In this document: in pieces, positions 11,874 to 21,396 of the stretch
How the letters are laid out: every line of letters begins with the position of its first letter
Numbering within the stretch: position 1 is the stretch's first letter
Assembly: GCA_963921795.1 (NCBI GenBank)
Contig: OY997654.1
Location: forward strand, 1 to 64,000
DNA: 64,000 bases
Direction of reading: 5' to 3'
Origin: Nannobrachium achirus
Lineage: Eukaryota > Chordata > Actinopteri > Myctophiformes > Myctophidae
The notes under the pieces: model-generated
What the model saw: the letters and a program-made list of their open reading frames with translations, nothing else
What the model was told of the DNA's origin: nothing
Database searches by the model: none
Translations under genes and position numbers: made by a program

Positions 11874-14510
11874 GTGGTCCTTTCTCTGTTGCCTACTGTT
11901 GAAGTTTTGCCATTGAACCAGCAGCCTAGTTTACTGACAGGGACCGTTCCATTGACTTCTATTACTTTTTCTCAGGTGATTCAGCCTGTTGATTTAGTGA
12001 CACAGCCTCCTTCAGAAGGAGAGATTTCTCAATTGAATGAAGTGTCTGTAGTCCCTATTATTATTTCTTCGCAACCTGTGCAACCTGAGGCAGCATTGGC
12101 TTCTCCTCCGGTTGAAATATTGAATTCTCAGTCTAACATAATGAATTTATCTCGGACTTTTCGGCTCACGGCCATGCAGACTCAGGTTTTGGAGAAAGGT
12201 CTTACTTTTGTCCCGCGTCCGGAGAAACAGGACTGGGGGGAACTCAGAAGGGATACTTATAGATATCATAGACGATTGAAATTAATTGATTATTTCCAAG
12301 ATACGGTTGCGGAGGATCGGGTGCCGTTTGTTCTGCCATCTAGTTGGGAGCCTGGAAATGCCCAACTGGATGTGAGAATAAAGCGACTTATCCAATTGGA
12401 CAATCAGGCGCTTGACCATTATAATTGTCCCTCTGATAGACAGGATAATTTGACTGCACTGGAACGGGAGAGTTTAAAGGAATTGGAGAAGATCAAAAAT
12501 ATAATAATCAAACCAGCCGATAAAGGCTCAAAAATAGTCATACTAGATACTTTCCAATATGTTTTTGAGGCTAACAGACAACTTTCTGATGCCAGATATT
12601 ATAGACCCATTACAGAAAGTATGCAGAAACAGTCACAGGTGAGATTGAGGGAAATTGTTGCTGAACTGTATCAGAGAAAATTTATAACAGCAAGACAGAG
12701 AAATTTTCTATTTGGACCTGATGACCCTAGACCTAGGATATTTTATTTACTCCCTAAGATCCATAAGGATCCAGGGACTTGGACAATACCCTACAGAGTT
12801 CCCCCTGGTAGACCTATAGTCTCGGACTGCAGTAGTGAATCTTATAATATAGCTCAATTTATAGATCATTTTCTGAATCCTCTATCTATGCTGCATCCCA
12901 GCTATCTGAGGGATACTTATGACTTTCTGGCCAAGATCAAACCTATAGCTGTGCCCTCTGGTACATATATTTTCACTATTGACGTGGACAGCCTGTATAC
13001 TAACATAGATACGGTCACGGGATTGCGGACAGTAGAGAAACTATTTCAGTCACATCCAGATAACAATAGACCAGATCAGGCACTGTTACAGCTTCTTGAA
13101 CTTAGTTTGAACTGTAATGATTTTGTCTTTGATGACAAACATTATTTACAGATACGGGGTACAGCTATGGGTAAAAAATTTGCGCCAGCATATGCTAATA
13201 TTTATATGGCTGAGTGGGAGAGAGAGGCTTTAGCAAAATGTCCTTTGAAACCTGTGATGTATTATAGATATCTGGATGATATTATTGGACTGTGGCCATA
13301 TAGTTTACAGGATTTCGAGGCTTTTATTCAGATCCTTAACACGCATCATGCATCTATAACGGTTAAATATGAGATTCATTCAACGGAAGTTAACTTTCTG
13401 GATACTACAGTATATTTCAATCAAATGGATTCGACACAGAAACAACTACATACTAAAGTATACTTTAAAGACACTGACACACATGCACTATTGCATAAGC
13501 ATAGTTACCATCCTAAACATACATTTCCTGGCATTGTGAAATCTCAGATCATTCGCTTTCATAGAATATGTTCATCTACACAACATTTTAATGAGGCCAT
13601 ACATATATTATTCACAGCTCTACGTAGGAGGGGTTATGGTAAAAGGTTTCTTCGGACAATCAAGAATAGTACATTGGTGACTCTCTTTCCCACTCGTCTG
13701 GAGCATATGGAAAGGTCCCTTGATAGTCAGGTAGATGCAGCATCGAGAAAGGATCCTAACTTGAGTCCTGTAGCATCTGCTTCAGTGGGTCCTTCGATGG
13801 CCACAAGAGGTCCCCAGAGACCTTCCTCTGGTTCTACTGTGGAGATTGATTCAGTTGCACTTTTCAGGGTCACACAGGTTGCAGCGATCTCACCTTCTTT
13901 GGGGATTCATTCTCCTGAGAATGTTAGTCTCATTCCTTTGATAACAACATTTTCACATAGATTACAACCTTTACATCATACATTTAAACAGAACTTCACA
14001 AACACACAACAAGCTTATCCTGCATTGGGTGAATATAGAATTATATCAGCTCTTAGAAAGAATAAGAATTTTGGAGATTTGTTGGTGCGGTCAGCCTTTT
14101 CATCTCTTCCAGACAGAGTGGGTGGACCATCACATACAAAACATTTTAAAGCTAGGAAGTTTATTAGAAATCCATATAGCCGTACTTCAGCTCCTATTGT
14201 TGATTCTCTGTCTCTTAACACTCCAAATATAGTTTATATCATTACCTGTACAAAATGTCAGAAGCATTATATTGGAGAGACGAAACATCCGTTACAGGTA
14301 CGACTGAAACAACATCTGAGCCAGATCCGGGGTATAACTAACCATACTACATTGTATACACATTTTCGTTCACATTCTATTTCCAGCTTAATCATCACAG
14401 GACTAGAGTGTGGGGTGCAATGGACGAATGGACAACGAAAGCTTTTTGAACATAGATGGATAGAAAAACTTAAAACGGTAGTGCCTAATGGGCTAAATGA
14501 AAAACCATAA
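11874..14510 (+). CDS. PLE ORF2: reverse transcriptase + GIY-YIG endonuclease (U0)
   Basis: 878-codon open frame after the LINE. It starts where the frame re-enters PLE sequence and has no ATG there; the first in-frame ATG is at 12141, giving 789 residues. All RT motifs and the C-terminal GIY-YIG nuclease match the reference copy at 40174-42882. The LINE separates the first two dozen codons of the ORF2 frame from the rest but leaves the enzymatic part whole. Subtype marks: QPSLLTG near the start and ASRKDPN in the linker between RT and nuclease, both shared with U1 and U2. Confidence 0.94.
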   Translation: MVLSLLPTVEVLPLNQQPSLLTGTVPLTSITFSQVIQPVDLVTQPPSEGEISQLNEVSVVPIIISSQPVQPEAALASPPVEILNSQSNIMNLSRTFRLTAMQTQVLEKGLTFVPRPEKQDWGELRRDTYRYHRRLKLIDYFQDTVAEDRVPFVLPSSWEPGNAQLDVRIKRLIQLDNQALDHYNCPSDRQDNLTALERESLKELEKIKNIIIKPADKGSKIVILDTFQYVFEANRQLSDARYYRPITESMQKQSQVRLREIVAELYQRKFITARQRNFLFGPDDPRPRIFYLLPKIHKDPGTWTIPYRVPPGRPIVSDCSSESYNIAQFIDHFLNPLSMLHPSYLRDTYDFLAKIKPIAVPSGTYIFTIDVDSLYTNIDTVTGLRTVEKLFQSHPDNNRPDQALLQLLELSLNCNDFVFDDKHYLQIRGTAMGKKFAPAYANIYMAEWEREALAKCPLKPVMYYRYLDDIIGLWPYSLQDFEAFIQILNTHHASITVKYEIHSTEVNFLDTTVYFNQMDSTQKQLHTKVYFKDTDTHALLHKHSYHPKHTFPGIVKSQIIRFHRICSSTQHFNEAIHILFTALRRRGYGKRFLRTIKNSTLVTLFPTRLEHMERSLDSQVDAASRKDPNLSPVASASVGPSMATRGPQRPSSGSTVEIDSVALFRVTQVAAISPSLGIHSPENVSLIPLITTFSHRLQPLHHTFKQNFTNTQQAYPALGEYRIISALRKNKNFGDLLVRSAFSSLPDRVGGPSHTKHFKARKFIRNPYSRTSAPIVDSLSLNTPNIVYIITCTKCQKHYIGETKHPLQVRLKQHLSQIRGITNHTTLYTHFRSHSISSLIITGLECGVQWTNGQRKLFEHRWIEKLKTVVPNGLNEKP

Positions 14511-16215
14511 TGAAATGTTGAGAACATATAGATGCTGGTTAATTTAGGAAAGTGTGCATTTGCAGGGAAAAGTTAGACTTGATTCCACTTTGATAGGCTT
14601 AAGACATATGTTTATAATATCATTCACCATCCAGGTATCTTTTCATGCTCTTGTGTAAAAAAAATAAAAGCATGTGTTAATAAAATTATTCTTGGTATAT
14701 TGACTTCTCTTGGTGTTTTTTTTATAGGATATCATGCTATTGTATGGTTTAAAGGGGGCTTAATTCTCCCCAGCTTTTTGGTTTCAGCTTGCTCTGGAAT
14801 CAGTAATCTCCATACTCTGGGTTTTGGTTGGGGTTCTTTTTTGCATGGGTATTTTGTGAGATGGCCTTCTTAAAGAGATATGGTATCCAGATGGATGCTT
14901 TAACAATCTTGACGGTTTTTAAGGGGTTTATTGAAGACTGGTAACTATGTTAAAACATAGAATGGCTGATGATTGAGGTTAAATACATGGGGTTGATGAT
15001 ATTGTTTTAGTACCAATAAGCAAAATTGAAATTTGGGCTATGACTTTAACAGTATAAGGGCATTTGGACATAAGAATGTTTTTTTTGTGAAATTCTGAGG
15101 GCTTTTTTCAGAAACATAATTATAAAACATAAAATATAAAATATAAAATATAAAATATAAAATATAAAAAATATAAAATATAAAATATAAAATATAAAAT
15201 ATAAAATGAAAGGGAATACATAATGGTGTATCTGATAAAATCTAAAAGGGAGTCCCGACAGGGACATAAAAACATAAAACATAACATAAAGAGATAGAGA
15301 AATGTACAGTAGTGTTTGTTATAAACATTGTTTAGAAGTTGAAGATGGTTTAAACTATATGGTTTTAGGAATCAGCCCGAGGAACATAATTAAAACTACA
15401 GGGTGGCCAGAAAAGTGTCCTGACGTGTATAACTTTTAGTATGAGGTTTAGCTGGTTTCAATAACTAAGGTATTCTTGACCTGGATGGAGTATGATCATT
15501 TGGGTATGCGGTCTAGTTTTTAATGGGCTCAAGGAGTTGGACGTCCTTGCCCTGCACAGTCTCTCAGGTTTAGGTATAGTCTTATTGGTTTACATAGTAT
15601 TATTCACGTTTTTCAATGTGGCTTGGGGAGTGCTTGAGTCAAGTTTAACCAGTGTTGGCGGATGATGGAGAGCCCTTGTAGGCCAGAGCACCAGAGCAGT
15701 ACACTGTCTCTTTAAGCGCAATTAGTTCATTATAAATCCTAACTTAGCGAGTGCCATGAGGGCTTCTCTGTCAGAGGTTTAACTGGTTGGACTGTTTAGG
15801 ATAGTTTGGGAGTATAATACTCCCTTCTTAGTTCTGCTTACCATTTCAATGGGACTCAAATAACAGTGTTTTACTGTACCTCTAACAATAGTTTTGTAGG
15901 ATTTGACTTAGGAAAGTAAAGTAGTATGACTTTAAAGTCACCTACAGCTTAATATAGGTGTATACATGTTGTATACCTATATATTTTGGGATATGGTTTC
16001 GTTGTCCATTGGTTTATTGATATAATTAACTTGGGGTATATCTAATATCCTTCTTATGTCTTTAGAGTTGCATTGAGATACTAGGGATGCATTTTAATTA
16101 TTTTCTTTTTATATATGTTTGGGTTGTTTCTTATGTTTAAAATCTTCTTTTAAATTGAATTTCATATGTTTTAGGGTTTGGGTCCTATTTTAGATAGGTT
16201 TGTATTAATTTTCTT
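14511..16215 (+). other. Spacer between ORF2 and next promoter (PLE 3' UTR/pseudo-LTR part)
   Basis: AT-rich stretch with no coding frame I can support. AATAAA signals lie 153 and 169 bp after the ORF2 stop (14663 and 14679), so ORF2 transcripts could end here. An (ATAAAAT)n tract follows at 15121-15207. The rest shows nothing recognisable. The start of the element proper cannot be placed, because consecutive units join without any boundary repeat. Confidence 0.6.
15121..15207. repeat. (ATAAAAT)n microsatellite, 87 bp
   Basis: Tandem 7-bp units with one or two interruptions. The tract is 87 bp in U0, U1 and U5 and 94 bp in U2, U3 and U4. This one-unit difference accounts for the 2392 versus 2399-bp distance from ORF2 stop to ORF1 ATG. 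Confidence 0.95.
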
Positions 16216-16410
16216 TCCCCGCCATTTCTAGTGGCTCCTCCCCCCTATTTCCAGTTTCTTTCCTTTTGACCAATGGGAGCGGAGTGTGATCCGGGGTTTG
16301 CGGGGGGCTCCACCCAGGAGTTACTCCCCCCTTGCCATTGTCTATTTCAGAAGTGTTTGGTTAGGGTAGCAACTATTCCCCTGATGAAGCCACAGATTTG
16401 GCGAAACGTT
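16216..16410 (+). promoter_or_regulatory. Candidate PLE promoter (GC/CCAAT region)
   Basis: A locally GC-rich stretch in an AT-rich spacer. It has a CCCCGCC box (16217), CTCCTCCCCCC (16236) and a CCAAT box at 16270-16274 within GACCAATGGGAGCGG. It lies directly upstream of the ribozyme and leader. PLEs are known to carry their promoter in the pseudo-LTR, and the order fits, but no TATA box or start site can be fixed from the sequence. Confidence 0.4.
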
Positions 16411-16413
16411 GGG
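16378..16413 (+). ncRNA. Candidate minimal hammerhead ribozyme (U0/U1 junction)
   Basis: Contains the hammerhead core CTGATGA (16381-16387), a stem II of GCCA/TGGC closing a 6-nt loop, then GAAA (16403-16406). It is bracketed by CCC (16378-16380) and GGG (16411-16413), which can pair as stem I. Stem III would be only ACGT, which is self-complementary, so two RNA copies could pair to form it. That matches the small PLE-associated hammerheads reported to act as dimers. Predicted cleavage follows GTT at 16410. One extra A lies between the core A9 and stem II. The call rests on the core, the pairing and the known presence of hammerheads in PLE pseudo-LTRs. Confidence 0.72.
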
Positions 16414-16703
16414 TTTTATTAGAATTTTTAATTGTTTCTTTGGTTTTAAGTGGTGACGGCTCTTTTAATTCAATAAAGATTATACAGTTTTAAAACACTA
16501 CGGAGGGCCCTACAGGGGACGCTTTCACCCCGGCCTGCTGAAGCTAAAGATTAAAGTACCTTTCCTCTTCCCTGGACCCGAGTGTGTCTTCACAGAGAGC
16601 AAAAGTTGGAGTCAGACGCGACGGCTGGGACGCTGGCTGCCGCGACCTTCAAAGCTACAGAAGAACCAAGGACAGCTGAAAACCTGGGGGAGTCGATGGT
16701 TGG

Positions 16704-16789
16704 GTAAGGTCCTCCAGTTGCCAGTGGTTTATATTGTCTTTTCTTTATTGATGAAAGAAATGCACACTTAACCTTTTTTTTCCCCTTAG
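16704..16789 (+). other. Candidate 86-bp leader intron (U1)
   Basis: The donor is GGG|GTAAGG-like (GTAAG from 16704). A CACTTAAC branch-like sequence comes before a pyrimidine tract (CCTTTTTTTTCCCC), and the acceptor TTAG ends at 16789. Removing it would leave a leader from 16411 to the ORF1 ATG at 16902. Penelope itself has a short intron in its 5' region, so the position fits the family. Splicing is predicted and not shown. Confidence 0.6.
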
Positions 16790-16901
16790 CATAAGGCAGT
16801 ATTAGATTTGGGATAGATAAACATTCAGAATAATAGTAATAGTATTACTGATGTTATTAGACTAATACCGATATCTCAGTGTAGTTCGACTAACATTCAT
16901 T

Positions 16902-17093
16902 ATGGCATATAGAATTGAGCAATCTCGGGTATCGAGAAGAGACTCATATATTAGAACAAGGTCACAGGGGCCTCCTGTGGATTCTGGTCATGGTTTTGCT
17001 CCTAATGGTCTCGTCCCTTTAAATCACCCACCTGATGACGCCACACGGCATGCAGCTAAAGTTTATTTTAAGATAATTCAAGCCATACAATAG
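16902..17093 (+). pseudogene. ORF1 N-terminal fragment (U1), 63 codons
   Basis: Begins at the same ATG as the full ORF1 and matches its first 62 residues (MAYRIEQSRVSRR...). It then ends early because this copy is 2 bp shorter than U3-U6 at the AIH codons. The main part of ORF1 follows in another frame from an internal ATG at 17140. The same state in U2 shows that it was inherited through the amplification. Confidence 0.85.
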
Positions 17094-17139
17094 GGGGGTT
17101 ACAGACAGGGCAATTCACACAGGGTGTTTCCCTCCAGGG

Positions 17140-19617
17140 ATGTCAAGACAGGTAGATAAGCTTACAGCTTTTATCAAACCTGCAGCCCCAATAGAATCGA
17201 CTAGTCGTAAAGTAGCTGGAAATACAAGGCAATGGATGCAGAACAATATGGAAATATTACAGGGTCACTATAGGCATACGATTGCCACACTGACTCAGCC
17301 GTTACAGCCACACAATCAGGAGGCTTTTGTCATAGCGATGGGATGGGCACGAAAGCGGTTTTCACATAGACTAATGTCAACAACCTTAGACGAGGTTGCA
17401 AACACACTACATTTGCATACACGCACACAACATGAACAAGCAAACATACAACAATCCACCTTGAGAACTCAGACACATATTGAGCCACATACACAGGCAT
17501 TACATGCACCAATGGGTACATACAGAGCACATCCCAACGCTATAGACTCCTCATCTCATTTAGGCCCCCATAGAGAAGTGGAGTGGCCACGCTTAACTAG
17601 AGAAGTACGTCCTCCACTGTTACCGACACCTAGGCGGAATGAAATTGGCATTCCACCTCTGTTGCCAAATTTAAGAAGACCAGATGGTAGATCTAGATCT
17701 GGGTTTGGTCGAAGGCCTGGTCCTTCTTCCAAACGAAATTATGGCCCTGGTGGTGGATCTGATGTGGGCTCTGGGCCTAGTTCTGATTTGCATTTTGGTT
17801 CTAACGGTAGATTGAGTTTGGATGTTGACCCTAGTGCTAATCCTAATCCTATACATAGGGTGGATGGTGACTCTGTTCTTGACATGGAAATTGGCCCTGG
17901 CTCTAACCCTAACCCTAATCCTGGCCCTGACCCTGACCCTGACCCTAACCCTAACCCTAGTCTTAACCCTCAACCTGACTCTAACCCTAAACATAACCTG
18001 GAGTCGGGTTCTGACCCTAACCCTAACCTTAAACATAACCCTAGCCCTAACCCTAACCCTAACCCTAACCCTAAACATAACCTTGAGTTGGGTTCTGACC
18101 CCAACCCTAACCTTAAACATAACCCTAGTGTTGACCTTGATCTTGGCTTGGATTTTGGTTCCATAGTGCGGGACTCTGTGCAGGTGGTGTCTCCTCTTCC
18201 TCCCCGTCCGGTAATAGCGGGACCGTGTGAAGATCTTTTGGTAGATGTAGATGTGGGCTTGCGGGCACAGGGTCTTGGAGAACTGCCGCTGGTTGTATCA
18301 GAGCAGGCTGTTGATGTTGTAGAGGAGGTTACGGTTCCATCTGTTGCAACGATTTCTGGAACAGCACAGATCACTCATAAGGATCCGTCCCAATCTAGAA
18401 TGGGGTTAACTAAGTCCAATATTTGCTCTCTGTATTTGGGGGAACGACCGAAAGCGTTCGGTCTACTTCCCCGGGAACAGAGACCACAACCAAATAGAAC
18501 GACGGTCCGTTCAGTGGTTCCTTTCCTTCCCTCTGTTTTGGAGGAGAAGGAGGATAAACTCTTAGAGGACCTTAGTGAGGAATTGGAATTGGAGAGTTCT
18601 ATTCCTTCTCTTCCTCTCCCCTCTGCGACATCAACACCTAAAATGGAGATACCAAGCCATAAAGGCACTTCTCCGTTTTCCCCTCAGCCTCGAAAATTGG
18701 GTTTTGATGGTACTGGGGAGATGACTAGTGTCACTGGCCCCTATAGCTCTTCTCAAAATTCTTCCTTTACTACACAGAGTTATTCCCAGTCTAATTCTTC
18801 CATTAATGTTTATAGATCCAGAACAGTGGGGAACTTGAGTTTGAGTAAAGTCTTATTGACCTCTCTTTCTCCAACAGGAAGCGCCCATCGAAGGTCTGGT
18901 AATAAGAATAAAAAACAGGCAGGGGAGGTTATGATGAGCGAAACAGCTACAGCAAAAGGGTCAATCCCTGAACAACAAAAAATATCCTCTGAACCCTCCT
19001 TTAACAGCCCAGTTCTGCCCAAAACCGACCTGTCTCTGGGGGCTTCCAATTTAGATATTATAACAGCTTCTTCTCCGTGCGTACCAACTTATCATAGAGC
19101 CAGACCGGGTAAAAAATTGGTTGACTGGAAAATCCAAATTAGGGAAAAGGTGGCTTTTTTGGGTGACAGTAACTTGGCACGCATTCCTTCGTCTAACCGT
19201 ACGGGAATTCAAATTGATAGCTATCCAGGTGCAGGTTTTCATCATATGACCAAGCTCTTTGAAATGGCAGAGTCTAATGGTGATGTGGAAACAGTTGTTA
19301 TTTCGGTGGGGATTAACTGTAAAGACTTGGATGTCTTTCAGACTTCACTTAAGCAGCTGAGTGAGATGGTATTAAATGCTCGATTGGCCTTTCCGAATGC
19401 ATCCATTTTTGTACCTTTGATCAATTATTCCAAATTCCTGATGCCCACGCAGAAAACTAATTTGAATCTTATTAATAATTACATTAAAGCACATTTCAAC
19501 TACCTGGATTCTATTCGTTCGGAGTGTTTCAATTGTACATCTGATTCGGTTCATTGGAAACAGGGTACAGCTAAGCTTATATTTGACCATTGGTGCACAC
19601 AATTGAATTTTCAATAG
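17140..19617 (+). CDS. PLE ORF1 main part (U1), 825 codons, SGNH hydrolase
   Basis: Starts at the internal ATG equal to residue 81 of the complete ORF1. It lacks the first helical segment but keeps the TRQWMQNNMEILQGHY region, the Pro/Arg-rich segment, the CCCTAA-encoded NP/DP tract, the acidic linker and the full SGNH domain. Whether it would be translated depends on leaky scanning or reinitiation past the 63-codon frame upstream. Its sequence is identical to the U2 copy over all 825 residues. Confidence 0.88.
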   Translation: MSRQVDKLTAFIKPAAPIESTSRKVAGNTRQWMQNNMEILQGHYRHTIATLTQPLQPHNQEAFVIAMGWARKRFSHRLMSTTLDEVANTLHLHTRTQHEQANIQQSTLRTQTHIEPHTQALHAPMGTYRAHPNAIDSSSHLGPHREVEWPRLTREVRPPLLPTPRRNEIGIPPLLPNLRRPDGRSRSGFGRRPGPSSKRNYGPGGGSDVGSGPSSDLHFGSNGRLSLDVDPSANPNPIHRVDGDSVLDMEIGPGSNPNPNPGPDPDPDPNPNPSLNPQPDSNPKHNLESGSDPNPNLKHNPSPNPNPNPNPKHNLELGSDPNPNLKHNPSVDLDLGLDFGSIVRDSVQVVSPLPPRPVIAGPCEDLLVDVDVGLRAQGLGELPLVVSEQAVDVVEEVTVPSVATISGTAQITHKDPSQSRMGLTKSNICSLYLGERPKAFGLLPREQRPQPNRTTVRSVVPFLPSVLEEKEDKLLEDLSEELELESSIPSLPLPSATSTPKMEIPSHKGTSPFSPQPRKLGFDGTGEMTSVTGPYSSSQNSSFTTQSYSQSNSSINVYRSRTVGNLSLSKVLLTSLSPTGSAHRRSGNKNKKQAGEVMMSETATAKGSIPEQQKISSEPSFNSPVLPKTDLSLGASNLDIITASSPCVPTYHRARPGKKLVDWKIQIREKVAFLGDSNLARIPSSNRTGIQIDSYPGAGFHHMTKLFEMAESNGDVETVVISVGINCKDLDVFQTSLKQLSEMVLNARLAFPNASIFVPLINYSKFLMPTQKTNLNLINNYIKAHFNYLDSIRSECFNCTSDSVHWKQGTAKLIFDHWCTQLNFQ

Positions 19618-19661
19618 GACATGAGCAGAACTCTGGCCCCATTTTGCAGGAGAATACAGAT

Positions 19662-21390
19662 CAAGGTCAAGGTCAAGGTACACTTTATTTGTCCACAAGG
19701 GAAATTTGTCTTGGGCTTTCACCCCTGCTACAGCCACACACAAAACATCAGTAACAAAACAGTAGAAACATACATTACATTGTGCACAGTGATTAATTAA
19801 TACACTCAGTCAGTGCTGTTTCAGAGCGTCGTTCAACAATCCAATGGACACGGGTACAAATGATTTTTTAAACCTAATGTACTTCCATACAGGTTCACTG
19901 TACCTTCTTCCCGAAGGTAGAAGTACAAACTTCCCATGTAGCACATGGGTCGCATCACCAATTATTTTCTGAGCCTGCCTTAGTGCCGCCTGCTCGTAAA
20001 TAGACTGCAGAGAGGGGAGTTGTCTTACTCCTATAATCTTCCCTGCAGTCTGAACCAATCTCAACAATTTGGACCTCAGTTGCACTGAGAGATTACCGAA
20101 CCAAACTGTAATACCAAATCTAACCAGGCTCTCCAAGACTGCCCGATAGAACACTAACATAAACTTTTGGTCAACACCGTGAACCCTCAGACGGCGGAGG
20201 AAGTGTAGTCTTTGCTGTAGTTTACTACAGAGGCTGTCCACATGTGTATTCCATGTTAGTGAATTGTCAATAGAAATGCCCAAGTATTTATATGAGGAAA
20301 CCTGTGAGATGGCTGAGTCATGAATGACCACAGGCCTGTGGTCACCAACGCTCATAGGATCGAACACCATCTCCTGTGTCTTCATAACATTGAGAACAAG
20401 GTAGTTGTCATCACACCAACTGACAAACCTCTGTACCTCTTGAAAATACTCAGCTAGATCCTTATCCTTATCCAGTAGTGCTAAGATGGCAGTATCATCT
20501 GAGAATTTAATAATGTAATTATTCGGGTTCTCACTTCTACACTCATTTGTGTACAAAGTGAAAAGGACAGGTGAGCTAACGCAGCCCTGAGGTGCTCCAG
20601 TACTTAAGGTTCTGGGCTCTGACAAAATACCATTCACACTGACCCTTTGAGTGCGTTCAGTTAAAAAGGAATAATACCACCTGATAATAAGAGGATGGAC
20701 ATTAAGGTCCTTTAACCTCTTAATTAAGAGATGTGGCTGTATTGTATTAAACGCTGAGCTGAAATCTACAAGAAGAAGGCGTGCATAAGCTTTGTTCTTT
20801 TTGTCTTTGTCTAAGTGTTTCAAAAGAAAATAATCCAAGGCCAAAACGGCATCCTCTATACCCCTGTCACTCCTGTATGCAAACTGAAACGTATCTAATG
20901 AACAACCCACCGCTGCCTTCAACAAACTGATAATGATTTTCTCAAAACACTTCATAATTACTGAAGTCAGAGCGACTGGGCGGTAGTCATTATTTTCCTT
21001 GCAGCATGCCTTTTTGGGGACAGGGATTATAATGGAGTCTTTCCAGGTGGATGGAACAGTACATGAGTCCAGTGACTTTTGGTAGATGGGACACCAAGCC
21101 TCTGCCAGTTCCTGGCTGCATGAGTGCAGCAACCGGCCACATATCCCATCCGGACCTGAGGCCTTCCGGGGACATGTGCGAGAAAACATCCTCTGGACTT
21201 CATGCTGATCCACAGTGATTCCCAGATCGCTGTGTGCGGGTACAGACTCGAGGGCAGCTTTTTGTTCCTGCAAGAAGTCAGCTGTTCCAAACCTTGCATA
21301 AAAGTTGTTTAGTTCATCTGCCTTTTCTTTTTCATTTGAAACACTGAGGCCCTTCTTAGCTGGAGCCATGTTAGTCATGGCCTTCATAGA
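19662..21390 (-). mobile_element. Rex1/L2-group LINE in U1 (same insertion as U0)
   Basis: Same orientation, truncation point, (CCTTGA)n tail and ACAGAT target duplication (19656-19661 and 21391-21396) as in U0, exactly 9523 bp downstream. Independent insertion at the same base with the same truncation is implausible. The LINE was therefore copied along with its host unit. Confidence 0.95.
19810..21387 (-). CDS. LINE reverse transcriptase, 5'-truncated (U1)
   Basis: A 525-residue frame with the same protein sequence as the U0 copy, including the FSDD variant of motif C and the C-terminal LLPSGRRY tail. It has no endonuclease domain. The matching coding sequence over 1.6 kb implies that the tandem duplication of U0 and U1 is very recent, or that the two are kept alike by conversion. 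Confidence 0.9.
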   Translation of the reverse strand: MKAMTNMAPAKKGLSVSNEKEKADELNNFYARFGTADFLQEQKAALESVPAHSDLGITVDQHEVQRMFSRTCPRKASGPDGICGRLLHSCSQELAEAWCPIYQKSLDSCTVPSTWKDSIIIPVPKKACCKENNDYRPVALTSVIMKCFEKIIISLLKAAVGCSLDTFQFAYRSDRGIEDAVLALDYFLLKHLDKDKKNKAYARLLLVDFSSAFNTIQPHLLIKRLKDLNVHPLIIRWYYSFLTERTQRVSVNGILSEPRTLSTGAPQGCVSSPVLFTLYTNECRSENPNNYIIKFSDDTAILALLDKDKDLAEYFQEVQRFVSWCDDNYLVLNVMKTQEMVFDPMSVGDHRPVVIHDSAISQVSSYKYLGISIDNSLTWNTHVDSLCSKLQQRLHFLRRLRVHGVDQKFMLVFYRAVLESLVRFGITVWFGNLSVQLRSKLLRLVQTAGKIIGVRQLPSLQSIYEQAALRQAQKIIGDATHVLHGKFVLLPSGRRYSEPVWKYIRFKKSFVPVSIGLLNDALKQH

Positions 21391-21396
21391 ACAGAT

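Larger units (their letters stand above)
7654..16410 (+). mobile_element. PLE unit U0, 5'-truncated, first of the tandem array
   Basis: Leftmost unit of the tandem Penelope-like array. It starts inside ORF1, at the codon matching about residue 94 of the full protein, and is fused to the satellite through the shared pentamer AACCT (7654-7658). It holds the rest of ORF1, a Rex1/L2-like LINE between the ORFs, ORF2 and the spacer down to the next ribozyme. It belongs to the same sequence subtype as U1 and U2: it shares their LINE insertion and diagnostic bases. Confidence 0.93.

Noticed and set aside
15046-15282. Minus-strand frame rich in Ile-Leu-Tyr-Phe (and copies at 24569, 35613, 43410, 51207 and 60803) that looks like a membrane protein
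   Set aside because: It is the reverse reading of the (ATAAAAT)n microsatellite; hydrophobicity comes from base composition.
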